64,000 bases of DNA from Gentiana macrophylla (Eukaryota > Streptophyta > Magnoliopsida > Gentianales > Gentianaceae), in the NCBI GenBank assembly GCA_026214975.1, contig CM047809.1, forward strand, positions 26,363,375-26,427,374, written 5' to 3'. Position numbers and translations under genes: made by a program. A model generated the notes under the pieces. The model was not told the DNA's origin and did not search any database. It was given only the letters and a program-made list of their open reading frames with translations. Shown here one piece after another: positions 10,807 through 22,806 of the stretch (position 1 is its first letter; every line of letters begins with the position of its first letter).

Positions 10807-11102
10807 AGAATAAGGTTCCTTAAAAGGTATGGTCAGGTAAAGATGGATATTGACAAGAAGATTTCAACACCTCGAGCTAATGATGGTCCATCTATGTTAG
10901 AGATAGTTCATCCAACACCACTAGAGGAACATGATGCAGTTGATGTGTCGGATAATCATCAGGGTGAGCCGGATGCAGTTGATCTTGATCATGTTGATGA
11001 TGATGTGGTTGAGGACCCACTACCATATGAGGTTCCACCGATTATTCCTGTATGTCCTGCTGAGAGAAGCATTCTTTCACTAGATACCCCGAAAGTGAGT
11101 TT

Positions 11103-11900
11103 GTGTTGCTCACAGACAGTGGTGAGCCTGAGAGCTTTGATAAATTGAATGGTGAACATAAAGATAAGTGGATTGATGCTATGAAAGAAGAGATGAAGTC
11201 TTTGCATGATAATCACAACTTTGAGTTGGTGAGACTGCCAAAAAAGAAGAAAGCTTTGAAGAAGAAATGGGTCTTCAGAATTAAGAACGAAGACAATAAT
11301 TCTACACCTTGGTATAAAGCAAGATTAGTGGTCAAAGGTTTTGGTCAGAGAAAGAGCATTGATTTTGGTGAGATATTCTCTCCGGTTGTAAAGATGTCCT
11401 CTATCTAGACTGTTCTTGGCTTGGCAGCTAGTCATAATATAGAGGTTGAGCAGATGGATGTTAAACAGCTTTTCTTCATGGTGACCTTGAAGAAGATATC
11501 TACAAGATCAATCAGAGGGTTTTCAAGTAAAAGGAAATGAGAATCTTGTGTGCAAGTTGAAGAAGAGTCTTTATGGGTTGAAGCAAGCGCCTGAACAAAG
11601 GGTACAAAAAGTTTGAGTCTCATCATGAGGGAGCAAAGCTACCGAAGACTACTTTTATCACTGCGTGTTTATTAGCGATTTTCGGATGATGATTTTATCA
11701 TTCTTTTACTCTATGTTGATGATATCTTGATTGTTGGCAGGAATGCTTCAAATTGACAAAGTTGAAGCAACAGTTGAGAAAGTCTTTTGCTATGAAAGAC
11801 ATAGGCCATGCAAAGCAGATTTTAGGGATGCAGATTACTCGTGACAGACATGCCGGTAAAATTTATTTGTCACAGGAGAAGTACATCAAGAAGGTCATTT
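11103..11900 (+). pseudogene. Element C reverse transcriptase remnant
   Basis: The frame at 11103-11408 contains WIDAMKEEMKSL, KKKWVFRIKNED and ARLVVKGFGQRKSIDF, ending at FSPVVKMSSI with a stop where the family reads on. The QMDVK and YGLKQAP blocks follow in shifted frames. YVDD, the catalytic motif, is intact at 11712-11723 within LLYVDDILIVG. This is the order of Ty1/copia RT (RVT_2). Confidence 0.9.
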
Positions 11901-11989
11901 AGAGATTTGGCATGAATGATGCCGAACCGGTCACTAGTCCACTTGCATCTCATTTCAAGTTAAGTATCAAGTAGTGTCTGTCTACAGAT

Positions 11990-12660
11990 GATGACGAGGA
12001 AGGAATGAAAAAGGTTCCTTATGCTTCAACAGTTGGAAGTTTGATGTATGCCATGGTTTGTACTAGACCAGACATAGCTTATGTAGTTGGTAAGGTCAGT
12101 CGTTTTCTCTCTAATCTAGGATGGGAGCATTGGAATGCTGTGAAATGGATTATGAGATATCTCAAGGGTACTAATGATTTATAACTTACTTTTGGTGGTG
12201 AAAAACCTGTGTTGGTTGGTTTCACTGATTCTGATATAGCAGGAGATGTTGATTCTCGCAAGTCTACTTCAAGATATTTGATTAAATTTGCAGGGGGAGC
12301 TGTGTCATGGCAATCGAGAGTGCAAAAGTGTGTTGCTCTTTCAACTACGTGTTTGAGTTTATTGCAAAGAATCAAGCATGTAAAGAGTTGTTGTGGATGA
12401 AGAAGTTTATTCGAGAACTTTGTTTGAAGCAAGATCATGATGTGTTGCTTTGTAATAACTAGAGTGCTATTCATCTTGGCAAGAATGCATCGTTTCATTC
12501 GAGGTCCAAGCACATTGATGTTCGTTATCATTGGATTCATGATGTGTTGGAATGTAAGCTACTGAAACTTGAGAAAGTTCATACTGATGATAATGGCGCA
12601 GATATGTTGACTAAAGTGTTGACAAGAGATAAACTTGAGATATGTCATTCTATTGCGGGA
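11990..12660 (+). pseudogene. Element C RT end and RNase H remnant
   Basis: Blocks seen in order: VPYASTVGSLMYAMVCTRPD (12013-12072); EHWNAVKWIMRYLKGT near 12127-12174; then 12209-12400 with GFTDSDIAGDVDSRKSTSR and GGAVSWQSRVQKCVALSTT, the copia RNase H signature. The end carries HIDVRYHWI and ADMLTK. The normal ALSTTEAEY is altered, and stops interrupt the frame. Confidence 0.9.
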
Positions 12661-12684
12661 ATGGCGAATTCCTCCACAAAATAG

Positions 12685-12697
12685 TGAGGGGGAGATT
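12685..12697 (+). other. Polypurine tract of element C
   Basis: GTGAGGGGGAGAT lies directly before the 3' LTR start, the plus-strand primer position. Confidence 0.85.
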
Positions 12698-12874
12698 TGT
12701 TGGACCACATTCACTGTTTTGTGGTCCATGATTGCTGCAGTAAACTTTTTGCTTGCAAGTTTGGTTTAGCTGTAGTGTAAAAAAAAAGAAAAGAAAAAGT
12801 CTAAAGGTGCAATGATGATGTCGTTTTCATCATGACTTTGTTTGTTTGTATCTTCAATTCTCATGAGATAAATT
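12698..12874 (+). repeat. Element C 3' LTR, left segment
   Basis: Matches the first part of the 5' LTR without the MITE and stops at GAGATAAATT, where element B begins. The remainder resumes at 42594. Confidence 0.9.
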
Positions 12875-13984
12875 TGTTGAAATAGTGTCCTAAACCCAAT
12901 CGGTTGGACCGGATCCGTCCGGGTCGGATCATTTCTACTATTTATTTGTGTTTATACATATATTAAATGGTTTTTCTGTTGACATATGTACGTTCTTTTA
13001 AAGAACCAATTGTGAATTGTAACATGATAACGTCCTTTATATTAAACTGTGATAGAGAAACCATGATAGACGATTATGGTTGACGAGATCTCTAATCACT
13101 TTAATAAGTTTGATACTTAAATGTCTCTAGGCTGATGTACTGTTAAGTAGGGCATTGATGGTACGGACAGGCTAGCACGTATTAGATGTCTTTTGTCTTT
13201 AGGACAGGGATAGATATCGTCTATCAAAGTGTAGAGACACTTGGACTGTACGTGGACGTGTATTAGAGAATGCGTACGTTAGACTGACCCACTTACATTA
13301 AGTGTCGCACTATGTGGCGGTTGTGTAATTATCCTTAGGACCGGAGTCTACATGGCATCACGGTGTGGATTGTCATGCTTTGACACTATTGAGGTTTCCC
13401 CTAGCCACGGGGTGATCATGCGTTAGTGATTGGGTGTGATACTGAAGCATACGGAGTATACATGTTTGGTCGCCTGGAAATCGCGTACCCTATCAGTAGG
13501 GGTGAATATCCGAAAGGGCCTTCTTATAAGGAATGTCTTACTCTCGTGAATCTTTGCAAAGTGGAAGTAAATGAGTTACTTCGAGAGAGCTTGATATCCA
13601 GTTATAAGATACGGTCGTTGATGTTTTGACACTCGACTAACGATCGTATGGATATTATTACAAATGATAGGATTGTAAGTTACACGGTAATCTGCTTTCA
13701 TATGAAAGGTAGTAGTCATTGCATTTGACTCTTCCGATGATTGAGGGTCACGGTGTGTTGCTGACGTCCCGTGATCGTTAGGCATGAAGGGCATTTTTGT
13801 AATTTGCACTTTGTGTCTACGGCCAACATATTCGGAAGCCTATCGGGTCACACATATATGAACATCTAGCCGGATTAAAATGTGGTTATAGTTGATGACC
13901 AAATAAGGAAAGTTTATCTCGAGACTATAATGGTTATGGTGGTATTTATTTATTATGAATAAATATAATACAAGATATTAATTA
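12875..13984 (+). repeat. Element B 5' LTR, left segment
   Basis: Collinear with 36134-37238 of the 3' LTR with scattered indels. The last 9 bp (TATTAATTA, 13976-13984) are the target duplication of MULE1. An open frame at 13426-13629 recurs in the other LTR but shows no domain and is treated as chance. Confidence 0.92.
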
Positions 13985-14616
13985 GGGGTAATGAGGCATA
14001 AGGACAAAAATATTTCACTAATTAGTAAATAGGACAAGTTTAAAAAAATGTTTCATAAAGGACAAAAATGTAGCTCAAAAGACACTTATACCCTTCATAA
14101 AAACTCGCTTTACGGAAAAATGACGCCTTCAATTCATCCCAAATTTCTCTCAACCAAATCCCCGCTCAATCATCACTAATTTATGCGATTTCTAGATTCA
14201 CCCTCCTATGGCTCTCCTTCACAGATTCAACTACAACAAAGGCCGCAATCGACTCTCTTTCATCCGATCTTCCAAATGATGCATAATGCTAATCTTCCGA
14301 CTCCCCAAAATTTCTTCACGGCACATTTAGAGTCGAGCCGGCAACTACTATCCCCATGAAATTGAAGCTTCTATTGCAAAGCAAAATTACGTAATACATT
14401 GGTAGGGAAATTCTATCAAGGAAAACCGGTATGGATTTGATCCGCAAAGTTCAACTGCATTGTACATTAATTTTTTTTTTTTTGAGGTTCTGCATGCAAT
14501 TTTAAAGGTATTGTTCTAGTTGGTTAATTGATAAAAACATGTTCTTCTTCTCTTTGAAATCACCGAGGATTATGTGTGATTAGTGAAATTTTGATTGTTT
14601 TCTCAGTGAAATTCGC

Positions 14617-15072
14617 TTTGAATGCATATTCAATACTTGGCTTAGTGAAATTTTGATTTTTTTCTCGTGAACATTCAACAAATTCACTTTAATATGCATT
14701 CACTGTTTATAGCAGCAATTTTTAGTACTGACATTCATTATTGGACAAATTCACTGCTTTGTTTCCATTTAATTAGTACTGACATTCATAATTGATCAAA
14801 TTCACTAATTTGTTTTCCTTTATTTAGTGAATGTATCTATCATTTCGATTGTTTTCTCAATGTGAACAATCAAGGTGTTTAATGTATATCCCAGCTTCTT
14901 ATACATATAAAGATTAGTTCACTTGTTAAACATTAATGTAGCTCTTTTGTCCTACCTCCGTCTCTCATTTTTTATGTTTTAGTTCATGAAAGTCTGATTC
15001 ACTGATAAAATTCATTAAGCCAAGTATTGAATATTCACTCAAATTCACTTTAACATGCATTCACTGTTTACA
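14617..15072. repeat. Inverted and direct repeats in the MULE1 left arm
   Basis: GAATGCATATTCAATACTTGG near 14620 recurs inverted near 15002-15035 (AAGCCAAGTATTGAATATTC). A direct repeat AATTCACTTTAATATGCATT near 14690 recurs near 15043 with one change. Many AATTCACT/AGTGAATT words fill the arm. These look like complex subterminal repeats. Confidence 0.7.
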
Positions 15073-15496
15073 TGCAATGATGGTGAGGGTGTTCAACTTT
15101 CTTACTGCACCAAGTTTTGGTTCTTTAAATTCAATTGATTCCTTACTTATCATGTCTACTTTAGCTTTACCTGCTTGCTTATTAGGCTCATGGTTAATCG
15201 CTTTTCTAGCACTTGTGTTCTCGAAAGTTTGATTTATCGAGAATATTCACTACAATGAATATTGACAGTACATGTATGGGCCGATTCATATTCAGCTTCT
15301 TTTCGTCCTCCATCACCGATTCATATTTCTGGTAATAGAAGTTGCTTCGTATCTTTCTCTTATAGTAATTATTTCGGTAGTGCACAAAATGTTTATTTTT
15401 TGTTTTTGGTTTTGGTTTTGTAAGCACATGAAATTAAGGAAGATTGCATCAAAGAGGATTTTGATTTTTTATTGTAAGCGCATGTAATTGTGAAAT

Positions 15497-15679
15497 ATGA
15501 CGGAAGAAGAGAAAAATCTGCTGGATTATATATCCGATGTTGTTTTGAAGAAGAGGAAGAACAATGAGCAATGGGAAATTAAGAGAAAAGAGCAGTTGGA
15601 GCAGAGAGATAATAAACACAAGACGGGTAATTTTATGATTCAGAAGCCTGAGCAGTTCTTCCAAGAATTTCGTGACATG
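15497..15679 (+). pseudogene. Captured exon 1 of a ribosomal protein L7-like (uL30) gene
   Basis: A 61-codon open frame starts at ATG 15497 and runs to a GT donor at 15680 (ATG|GTACTTG), splice phase 0. It begins with acidic residues, then ...LDYISDVVLKKRKNNEQW... and ...EQFFQEFRDM, matching the N-terminal pattern of the plant L7 family (VLKKRK followed by an EQ/ED-F-x-x-EFR block). The normal protein is about 240 residues, so only the first quarter is present. It lies inside MULE1 and is not expected to give a working ribosomal protein. Confidence 0.75.
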
Positions 15680-16267
15680 GTACTTGTTTAATGTTCCAAT
15701 GTTATTGCTTTACTTTTTTGTTCATTTGTATTGACTGCTTGATTTTACATTGGCTTTAGTTTCATGGGGTTGAGTACACATTTTCCCTGGTTGGTAAAAT
15801 CACAAGTGGTGTACGTTCTTTTAAAGAGTCCGTAGCTCTGTTCACCAATTATTTATTTAGAAATGTGTTTTTTATTGTGATTTTAGTAGTGATCATGACA
15901 TGGTTGTGCCATTTATCTCCATTGAATTATGGATAAAATCTTTAAATTACAGTATCGTTGATGATTGGCAACCATGGATCGTTGATGGCCAGATTGCGTG
16001 TGTGGATATAACACTAATTAAAGTTTTCATTCTTTACTACTTTAAAGCCATCTAAAACTCACTAAGTATTAGACTTGATAAGCGTGATACACAAGGACTT
16101 ATGCAAATAGGATGACATTTGCAACCGTAAAACGAGTTTTTTCCTCATCTTCCATTTTGCTTATGATGCTAGATTTTGAAGTATATGTCTCTCATTCAAT
16201 GATATATATATTGTAATAAAAACTCTTCATACTAGAATTTCATATTGTATGTTGTTGTTGTTTATAG

Positions 16268-16433
16268 GGAGGTGGACATGATGCACCGGAGTTCAAGCCA
16301 CCGGAATGTACGGCAATGCTTGAAAGGTGGAGATATCTAATCGACCACTTTAGGCCCCGATCTGGGTTGAAGCATTCATCTTCAAATGCATTGAGAAAAC
16401 GGTTCTCGGATTATGAATACAAAATGCTAAATC
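16268..16433 (+). pseudogene. Exon-like block of unknown origin, in phase with the L7-like exon
   Basis: Preceded by TTGTTTATAG (acceptor) and followed by GTGAGC (donor). The frame that would follow a phase-0 splice from 15679 is open for 64 codons, including ...HDAPEFKPPECTAMLERWRY... and ...RFSDYEYKML... before a stop at 16460. The composition is protein-like, but I do not recognise the family. It may come from a second captured gene. A short candidate exon near 15950-16010, after TTAAATTACAG, may lie between. Transcription is not shown. Confidence 0.45.
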
Positions 16434-16462
16434 GTGAGCGCCTTCCAAGCTTTTTATTTTGA

Positions 16463-18684
16463 GGGCTTGTGTTATTTGTTTGTTATTCTAAAACTGAGAA
16501 TTAGTTTTCAAAGAATAATTGTGGAACTGCTCTATTTTGTAAATTGTCATAGTTACTATCAAAGTCGAAATCCTCTAATTTGGAAATAACAAAGATACGA
16601 TGAGAAGAAAAGGGCATTCACAACTTATCTTCATAGGTAGATCATTAATGTGTAGATGCCAAGTGAACACCATGGCTTATTTTCATATGTCTGTTATAAA
16701 TTGAAGTGATTTGAATTACTGGGGAGAAGGAAACAACGATTTTAATCAATGTTTACATATTTCAATTATTATATAATCTCTTTTTTTGTCTCTTGGTTCA
16801 TTAGTACATGTATGACTTTGAATCATAACTTCAGTAACTACGATGCTAATGTCAAAAATTACGTTTGTTCAAAATTCAATGTCAAAATTCATTATAATTC
16901 AAAAATTCACTATTAATATTCATTAGTAAATTTCAACAGTTAATCTCATGAAAAATGGAGTAACAATATCAAATCAACTCTCAAAACGAAACAAAGACTA
17001 TTAAAACAAGAGTTTGGTGAAATTATTATCACTTTTGATTGTTTGGCTGCATTATTTTTTTACATAACATATAATATAATAATGAACATAATTCTACTTA
17101 ACACAAAAAAATAGAATATCACAAAGAAAATGCAAAATTAAAATTTAGCTGGTCATGCAACCAAGGACTCACAAGGTAACGGTTGTGTGATTGATTTCAT
17201 ACCCTTTCACAAAGAGCAAAGAAAAACCATCATAGCATTTACCAATCACACCCCTTCTGAATCTTTTGCAGGCTGAATCTCCTCTTGAATCATTAAGCAC
17301 CAAGTCATCAAGTGTGAGTATATGCGTCAACATCAATTTGCATCAGCAGTAGTGGTAAATATGCCCCCTTAGCATCTAAAATTAAACAACAGAAGAGCCA
17401 GCAACAAAAACACCAAAAGTCTAAAGTTAACAGGTGGATGTCAAAAAGTTTTTGAGAAGAACTTGTTTGCACTCTTCATAAATGAAGAGTGCACCCAAAA
17501 GAGCAAAGAATAATGCTCAAAGAGCCCATCACAAGAAGTAAAAAAGACTTATAACGGTCAATGTCTACTCTTGCTGCATTCCCCAAAAACATAACATTAT
17601 AGCGAAGACTTCTATCGATGTTAGTGAATAATATTATAAACGCACACGTACAATAGACATCTTCAACGGTTTTGAAAAAGAGATCCAAGGTTTTTTTCTT
17701 CTTCTTTTGAACAGCTAATAAGGACATTTTATTACATTGGTGTCTTTCTTACAAGGTGCTAGAAAGACAAAAGAGTGTACAACAAAATAAGGGAGATACA
17801 ACTGAGATTCACATGGAAGTTAAACAAATCAAAGATCATTTTTCTCCACGACTACATTCTCGTTAATTACCCTGAGAAAAAAAAATGAAAAAATGTATAG
17901 CCTCATTGGTTTCATAATCTGACGGTCTCAATTGGACATTTTTGTCCATGAATGTTATCCATCACAACATCTGATACTTCTAGCCTGTCCGAAATGTGAA
18001 TAGCAAAAATGTTTAGCTTTGCCGTCTATAAGTTCATGTACGACCCAAGTCAAGGACATTTGCAACATAACGCACGGAAATCTGATCAATATATTTTCTA
18101 CAATAGCAAATAAACAAAATGAGTTTAATTGCTTGTTCATTCATCCTGAAGCAAAGACACCACACCAATTACCCAAAGCAAGAAAATAGAGCACTTTCGT
18201 AGTTGACAAACATGAAGGAAAATCAAAGCACCTTTCCACCGAGCCCTTCAAAACACCGTAAAATAAATGTTTCCTTTGTCAATCCATAAGAGCTAATCAT
18301 GGGAAAAATGCAACCACAAGCGATGCATCCCATCATATGCAACTGTAAACTATATAGACAAACATACATAACCAACTTTTGACCGATTATTGCCTTGTAA
18401 TGTTTTGATAATTTTTTCCTTACACTATCATATGTTTCTAGTTGGTGATCTCATGATTTCTTGTACTAACTCGTACATGCAACAAATTAATAACCACCAA
18501 AATAATTTTAGCGAATCGCACCATTAGTAGTGAATTTCATAGCTACCATTGTATTCATGTAGAAATGAATGTTATATAGATTCGTATTTACAACAAAGCC
18601 TAATTATCATTAGTGAACCGTATACAATAAATAGATATAGTTTCAATGAATCGTTGAATTAACTCAAAGAATCCGACATACATG
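16463..18684. other. MULE1 interior without recognisable genes
   Basis: AT rich with many short open frames in all directions. No domain is recognised. The word TTCACTA/TAGTGAA recurs, as in both arms of the element. Confidence 0.5.
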
Positions 18685-19276
18685 TGATGATGTCGGAAAT
18701 CACCTATAGATCCAACTAACCTCTAGGACGATTCGAACAAGAACAAAAACAATGAGAACTATGATTTGTGTGAGATTAAGACTGAGCCTAAGAGTTAGTT
18801 TCCCTCAAGTTGCCTACGATCCAATAGTCAAATTGGAATCAAGTCATTCGTAGTTCCTTAGGGTTGTTTATATAGGAGGCGCCTCACCCCTTTTCTTGTC
18901 AAACAAGTCGTAGATCCTTAAACCCTAATGATCATCACGTGTTTATCTCCTCGACAAGAGATAATTATGATTATATTCGACTTACGGGATTTCCTTCCGT
19001 GATCCAGTGATTCTCCTATAATATAGACACATGTGTTATTTATCACTTAAGGAAAGAGCTACCGGCTTTCGATGGGCTCTCAGTCGCTCTCGACCCGAGC
19101 CGCGCGCCCTACCTCCGCACTTGCCGAGCTGCCCGCAGCGTCGTGAGTCGGAAGTATATGGACGCACTCTCCTCCTGGGGTAGGTCTTACTTACCGTGGG
19201 GCTCTCGCCCTAAAAGCGATTAACTTCGAGGTGTTATAAAGGTGACACGTGGCCGGGTCTGTTTTCACCATCGTCA
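18685..19276 (-). repeat. Tat element 3' LTR
   Basis: 592 bp. Differs from its partner by scattered single-base indels concentrated in C/G-rich words (for example GCTCTCGCCC against GCTCCGGCCC). A minus-strand TATATAAAC lies at 18866-18874. Confidence 0.93.
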
Positions 19277-19290
19277 TAAGCCCCCAGATC
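19277..19290 (-). other. Polypurine tract of the Tat element
   Basis: On the minus strand ATCTGGGGGCTTA lies directly before the TGACG start of the 3' LTR. Confidence 0.7.
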
Positions 19291-19616
19291 CGCCGCACTA
19301 CCTAAGCCGGGTAGATTTGAGGTCAGTTCGGTCATTTCCGGATAACACGCTTGACTTGACACGTGGCACCGCTACCCTTTAGGCTGCCAAAGCGAGTGCA
19401 AGAAACGAAGCGTCTTTGTACACACCGCAATAATGGGGCGGTTTTTCCAAGACTTCTTTTTGGGGTTTTATAACTCCCTAGTCTTATCACATCCCCTCGA
19501 CGTTACTTTTTAATCAAGTGTGAGTCGGGACGGTTGCCATTCCATTCTTCCATCTCTCCGGTTTCTGTGTTCAAGTAAGCTCTCTATCTTGTCTCATTCT
19601 TCTAAGACTTTTTCTG

Positions 19617-20430
19617 TTGTTAATGAGCGAACCTATAATCCTTACTGATAGTTCCATTGAGGCTTTATTTGAATCGGAGCAAGAATTAGAAGAAGAAAGT
19701 ACCCCTACCGGAGCCAATTTCGAGAGACCTGCCCTCTCTTTTTTCAATCCTCCCCCTTCTTCCTCGTCTTCCAGATTTGTCCTTACCCTAAAGGCTTTTA
19801 TGGCTCTGAAATCTCAGGCGGCTTGCCACGGTATCGATATTATGTTAAATGCTACAGATGTGAACCGATCTCAGAAACAATACAACTGTAAATCCGCTTT
19901 TCAAACCTATCGCCCCGCCCCCGGCGTTTATGCCTACCAACCTCCGGCCGGGTATCGCGTCGCCGCCTAAATATAGCAATTTTTTGTGCGATTTAAGGTT
20001 TCCGATCCGTCCGCCGCCCTGGTCGTTTTGGAGCACTACGATCTAGGGTTGGCCCAGATCGTGCCGAATGGGATAAGTATGATAGTGGGCTTCGCCATTT
20101 GGTGCGCAGATGTGCTCAGCATCCCTTTAAAGTCCAAACATTTCACTTGTTCTTCCAACGTAAACAGTGCCTGGACAGCCGGGTACTACCGCTTCCCACG
20201 CCGAGGGATTTTATGCCCGACGCCCACCCACCGAGCCGGGGATACTTCATACAAAGGTTGGAAGACCAGATTCTTCTTTATCGCCCCGAGGTGACTCGGA
20301 ACCTGGGCAGGTGGAACTCCTCAGACTTGGACAGCGATCCACGGCCGACTGACGTGAATAGGAAACTGTTAGACGACATTCGCAAAAGCGGGGCGTACAT
20401 CACAATGAAAAAGTACTCACCGAGTTGATC
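19617..20430 (+). pseudogene. Antisense ORF of the Tat element, first part (gypsy-type transposon domain)
   Basis: Transcribed opposite to gag-pol. An acidic start (ATG 19623 within the frame from 19617, SEPIILTDSSIEALFESEQ) is followed by a frame to 19970, then after a shift 19986-20294, which contains IVPNGISMIVGFAIWC and SYKGWKTRFFFI. The G-W-K-x-R-F-F-F block is a hallmark of the plant domain called putative gypsy-type transposon (PF04195). A further shift leads into 20099-20428. The protein's function is not established. At least two frame breaks make this copy doubtful. Confidence 0.75.
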
Positions 20431-20565
20431 TTGGACGCCTGCTTGCCCACCAGTGGGTCCCGACTTTCTACAAGGAATTAGATAAAGAGGAGTACAAGAT
20501 ATGTAGGGCTTTAATACTTGCTTTTGCCATGCTTTACTATCTCAGAAAATATTTTCTAACATGTC

Positions 20566-21334
20566 TTGTTATTCATTTTGGCGTTGTCTTCCTTTGCCGA
20601 ACTCCTGGAGGATGTTAACGATGAAGTGGTTCCTCCAAATGACTCTGAGAATATGCCCAGGGAACTGAGCAAAGAGGAGAACATAGAGCCGAATGCCTCC
20701 GAGCCGCTGGGACTATCCTCGACTCCCACCTCGGCTCAACTCTTGTCCGACAACTGATGACTCCTCCGAGAAGTTGAGCGGATAAACGTGGATGAAGATC
20801 AGGAAGAAAGAGAAGATGCGATCGAGCCTAGCCGGAAGAAGAAAGTTGTCTCTCCATCGACTCGGAAGGGTCGATCAAAGAAAAGGAAGGCGGCTCGCCA
20901 GACCATAGAGAATGTCGAAGATTCTCCCGAAGAGCAATCTTCCCCAAAGCACAATCGGTTGTACGAGTTGTCGACCAGACCTCGCCGGCCTGTGGTAAGT
21001 TCTGGATAAATATGTCTCGCTATTCCTATGTGCCTTACTTCCTTCTTACCTTTCCTTTGTCTTTTTCCAGGGAGCTCAGTCGGTCGTGAATTCTGGATCG
21101 CCTTATCAATCCGCGCAGCCGAGCAAGGAGGCTCTGCAGGGAATGATCGAGGAGCTCCGATCGAGTCATGATAAGTATAAGGAGGCCTCAAAGGCTAAGG
21201 ACCAGGAGGTTGTGGCTCTGAAGAAAGAACTTGCCGAGACTAGGACCAAGTGTACTGCCGAACTCCAAGCTAAGCATGACGAGTACGCCGCCGAGAACTC
21301 CGAGCCGGGACAAGCGCCGCCAAGGTCCGGCTGA
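20566..21334 (+). CDS. Antisense ORF of the Tat element, second part, with one intron
   Basis: The acidic frame 20566-20757 precedes the frame 20788-20994, which is rich in Lys, Arg and Glu (EPSRKKKVVSPSTRKGRSKK, nuclear-signal-like). A canonical donor GTAAGT at 20995 and acceptor TTTTTCCAG ending at 21070 bound a 76-bp intron in phase 0. The second exon, 21071-21334, stays open and encodes a heptad-rich coiled-coil stretch (KEASKAKDQEVVALKKELAE). Tat antisense ORFs commonly end in a coiled coil. A stop between 20757 and 20788 separates the first piece. Confidence 0.65.
20995..21070 (+). other. Predicted intron in the Tat antisense ORF
   Basis: GTAAGT donor, pyrimidine-rich tract with CTTTTTCCAG acceptor, 76 bp, preserves the frame. 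It shows that the ORF is organised for splicing on the plus strand, since on the minus strand it would have no meaning. Confidence 0.75.
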
Positions 21335-21902
21335 ACTGACTACTCGAAGCTTTCTTCCTCTCGGATGCCCGAGTCACGCATGAGTATAAGTCCTCTCGAT
21401 CATCTAGCCGAGCTCAAGGTCTCACAACCCTGCTATGCAACACGGGTACACGACGGGTGTGGATGAGGCAAAAGAATGCCGCCTGAAGCCGGTTCTTCCC
21501 GACCTTATGCATTATCGCTCCATGTACAAGGAAGGAGCAGCAGTCGATTTATGATGCCCGGTTGAGAGAGTTTAAAGCAGTGAAGACATCGGGTCAAGAC
21601 GCCAGACGTCGTCCTGCCTCTTAGAATTCTACGCCGACTCCATCTTCAACAGGGCAGACTCCGGGAACCCGCACTTGATTGTCTCTTCTTATATTGTTGG
21701 AAATTTTTTGCCCAAGTTCTTTTTGAAACTTTTTGCCCAAGTTCTTGTATTTGGTTTATACTTTGTGGTGTCCTGCCCACTATACTTTGGCTTTATTCGG
21801 TTTATTTTGGATTTAAATGTTCGAATACTTTCTTATGGATGTCCCATTTCCCCCCAGTATGGCATGCATTACTGACGGTTTGGATGACATACTAAGTTTT
21901 TT
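21335..21902. other. Tat element, eroded end of the antisense ORF and spacer
   Basis: The first 300 bp look like a broken continuation of the coiled-coil ORF (mixed frames, GC rich). The rest is AT rich, with TTTTTGCCCAAGTTCTT in two near copies at about 21705-21745. Confidence 0.4.
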
Positions 21903-22505
21903 GATTAAATTCTGGCCTGACCTGCAGACTCAGGAGGTTTGACTTTTGCAAACCTTCTGAGTATAACCTCGACTCGCTTAAAAACCCCGCCCTGGCCTCG
22001 AGGACTCGGAAGCTTGTGGCATTCAAGCTTTCGAGTCCGACCGCAGCCTCGTAAATTCCGCCCTGACTGCAGACTTTTAGGAGGTTTGACTTTTGCAAAC
22101 CTTCTGAGTATAACCTGACTCAGTTAAAAACCCTGTCCTGGCCTGAGGACTCGGGAAGCTTGTGGTATTCAAGATTTCTGAGTCCGACCTGCAGGCCTCA
22201 GTTAAATTCTGGCCTGACCTGCAGACTTAGGAGGTTTGACTTTTGCAAACCTTCTGAGTATAACCTGACTCAGTTAAAAACCCTGTCCTGGCCTGAGGAC
22301 TCAGGAAGCTTGTAGTATTCAAGCTTTCTGAGTCTGACCTGCAGGCCTCAGTTAAATTATGGCCTGACCTACAGACTTAGGAGGTTTGACTTTTGCAAAC
22401 CTTCTGAGTATAACCTGACTCAGTTAAAAACCCTGCCCTGGCCTGAGGACTCGGGAAGCTTGTGGTATTCAAGCTTTCTGAGTCTGACTTGCATGAACTC
22501 AGTTA
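21903..22505. repeat. Tandem array, four units of about 150 bp, each with two hairpins
   Basis: Units start near 21903, 22052, 22205 and 22354 at AAATT(C/A)nGGCCTGACC. Each holds the stem AGGAGGTTTG/CAAACCTTCT with a 7-base loop, and a second stem GACTCGGGAAGCTTG/CAAGCTTTCTGAGTC with a 7-base loop. The first unit is the most diverged. The array lies between the antisense ORF and integrase, that is in the 3' untranslated part of the element, where Tat-lineage elements often carry tandem repeats. Confidence 0.9.
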
Positions 22506-22806
22506 AATGAAATATGTTGCATTATACAGATTGACAATGTATAACAGAAAACTATATCTTTATTAGAAATCAATGATGTTTAATAACACTGTTTATTGAA
22601 AGTAACAACATAAATGAAAAGACAGAAACAAGCCTGGAATTGCTTCAGGCATAAAATTTTCTAAGATTTGCTGCATTCCAACTCCGCGGTATGGTCTGGC
22701 CACTCACATTAGCTAGCTGGTAAGCACCTTTGCCATGAACCTTTACCACCTCAGACGGGCCTTCCCGGGCCAAGTTAAGCTTTCCTGGGGACCTTGCTTG
22801 TCGACC

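Noticed and set aside
13426..13629. ORF also present at 36621-36833
   Set aside because: It recurs only because both lie in the LTRs of element B. No domain and different ends; treated as chance.
21903..22505. Possible CRISPR array
   Set aside because: Units are about 150 bp with no separate repeat and spacer, and the context is a plant retrotransposon.
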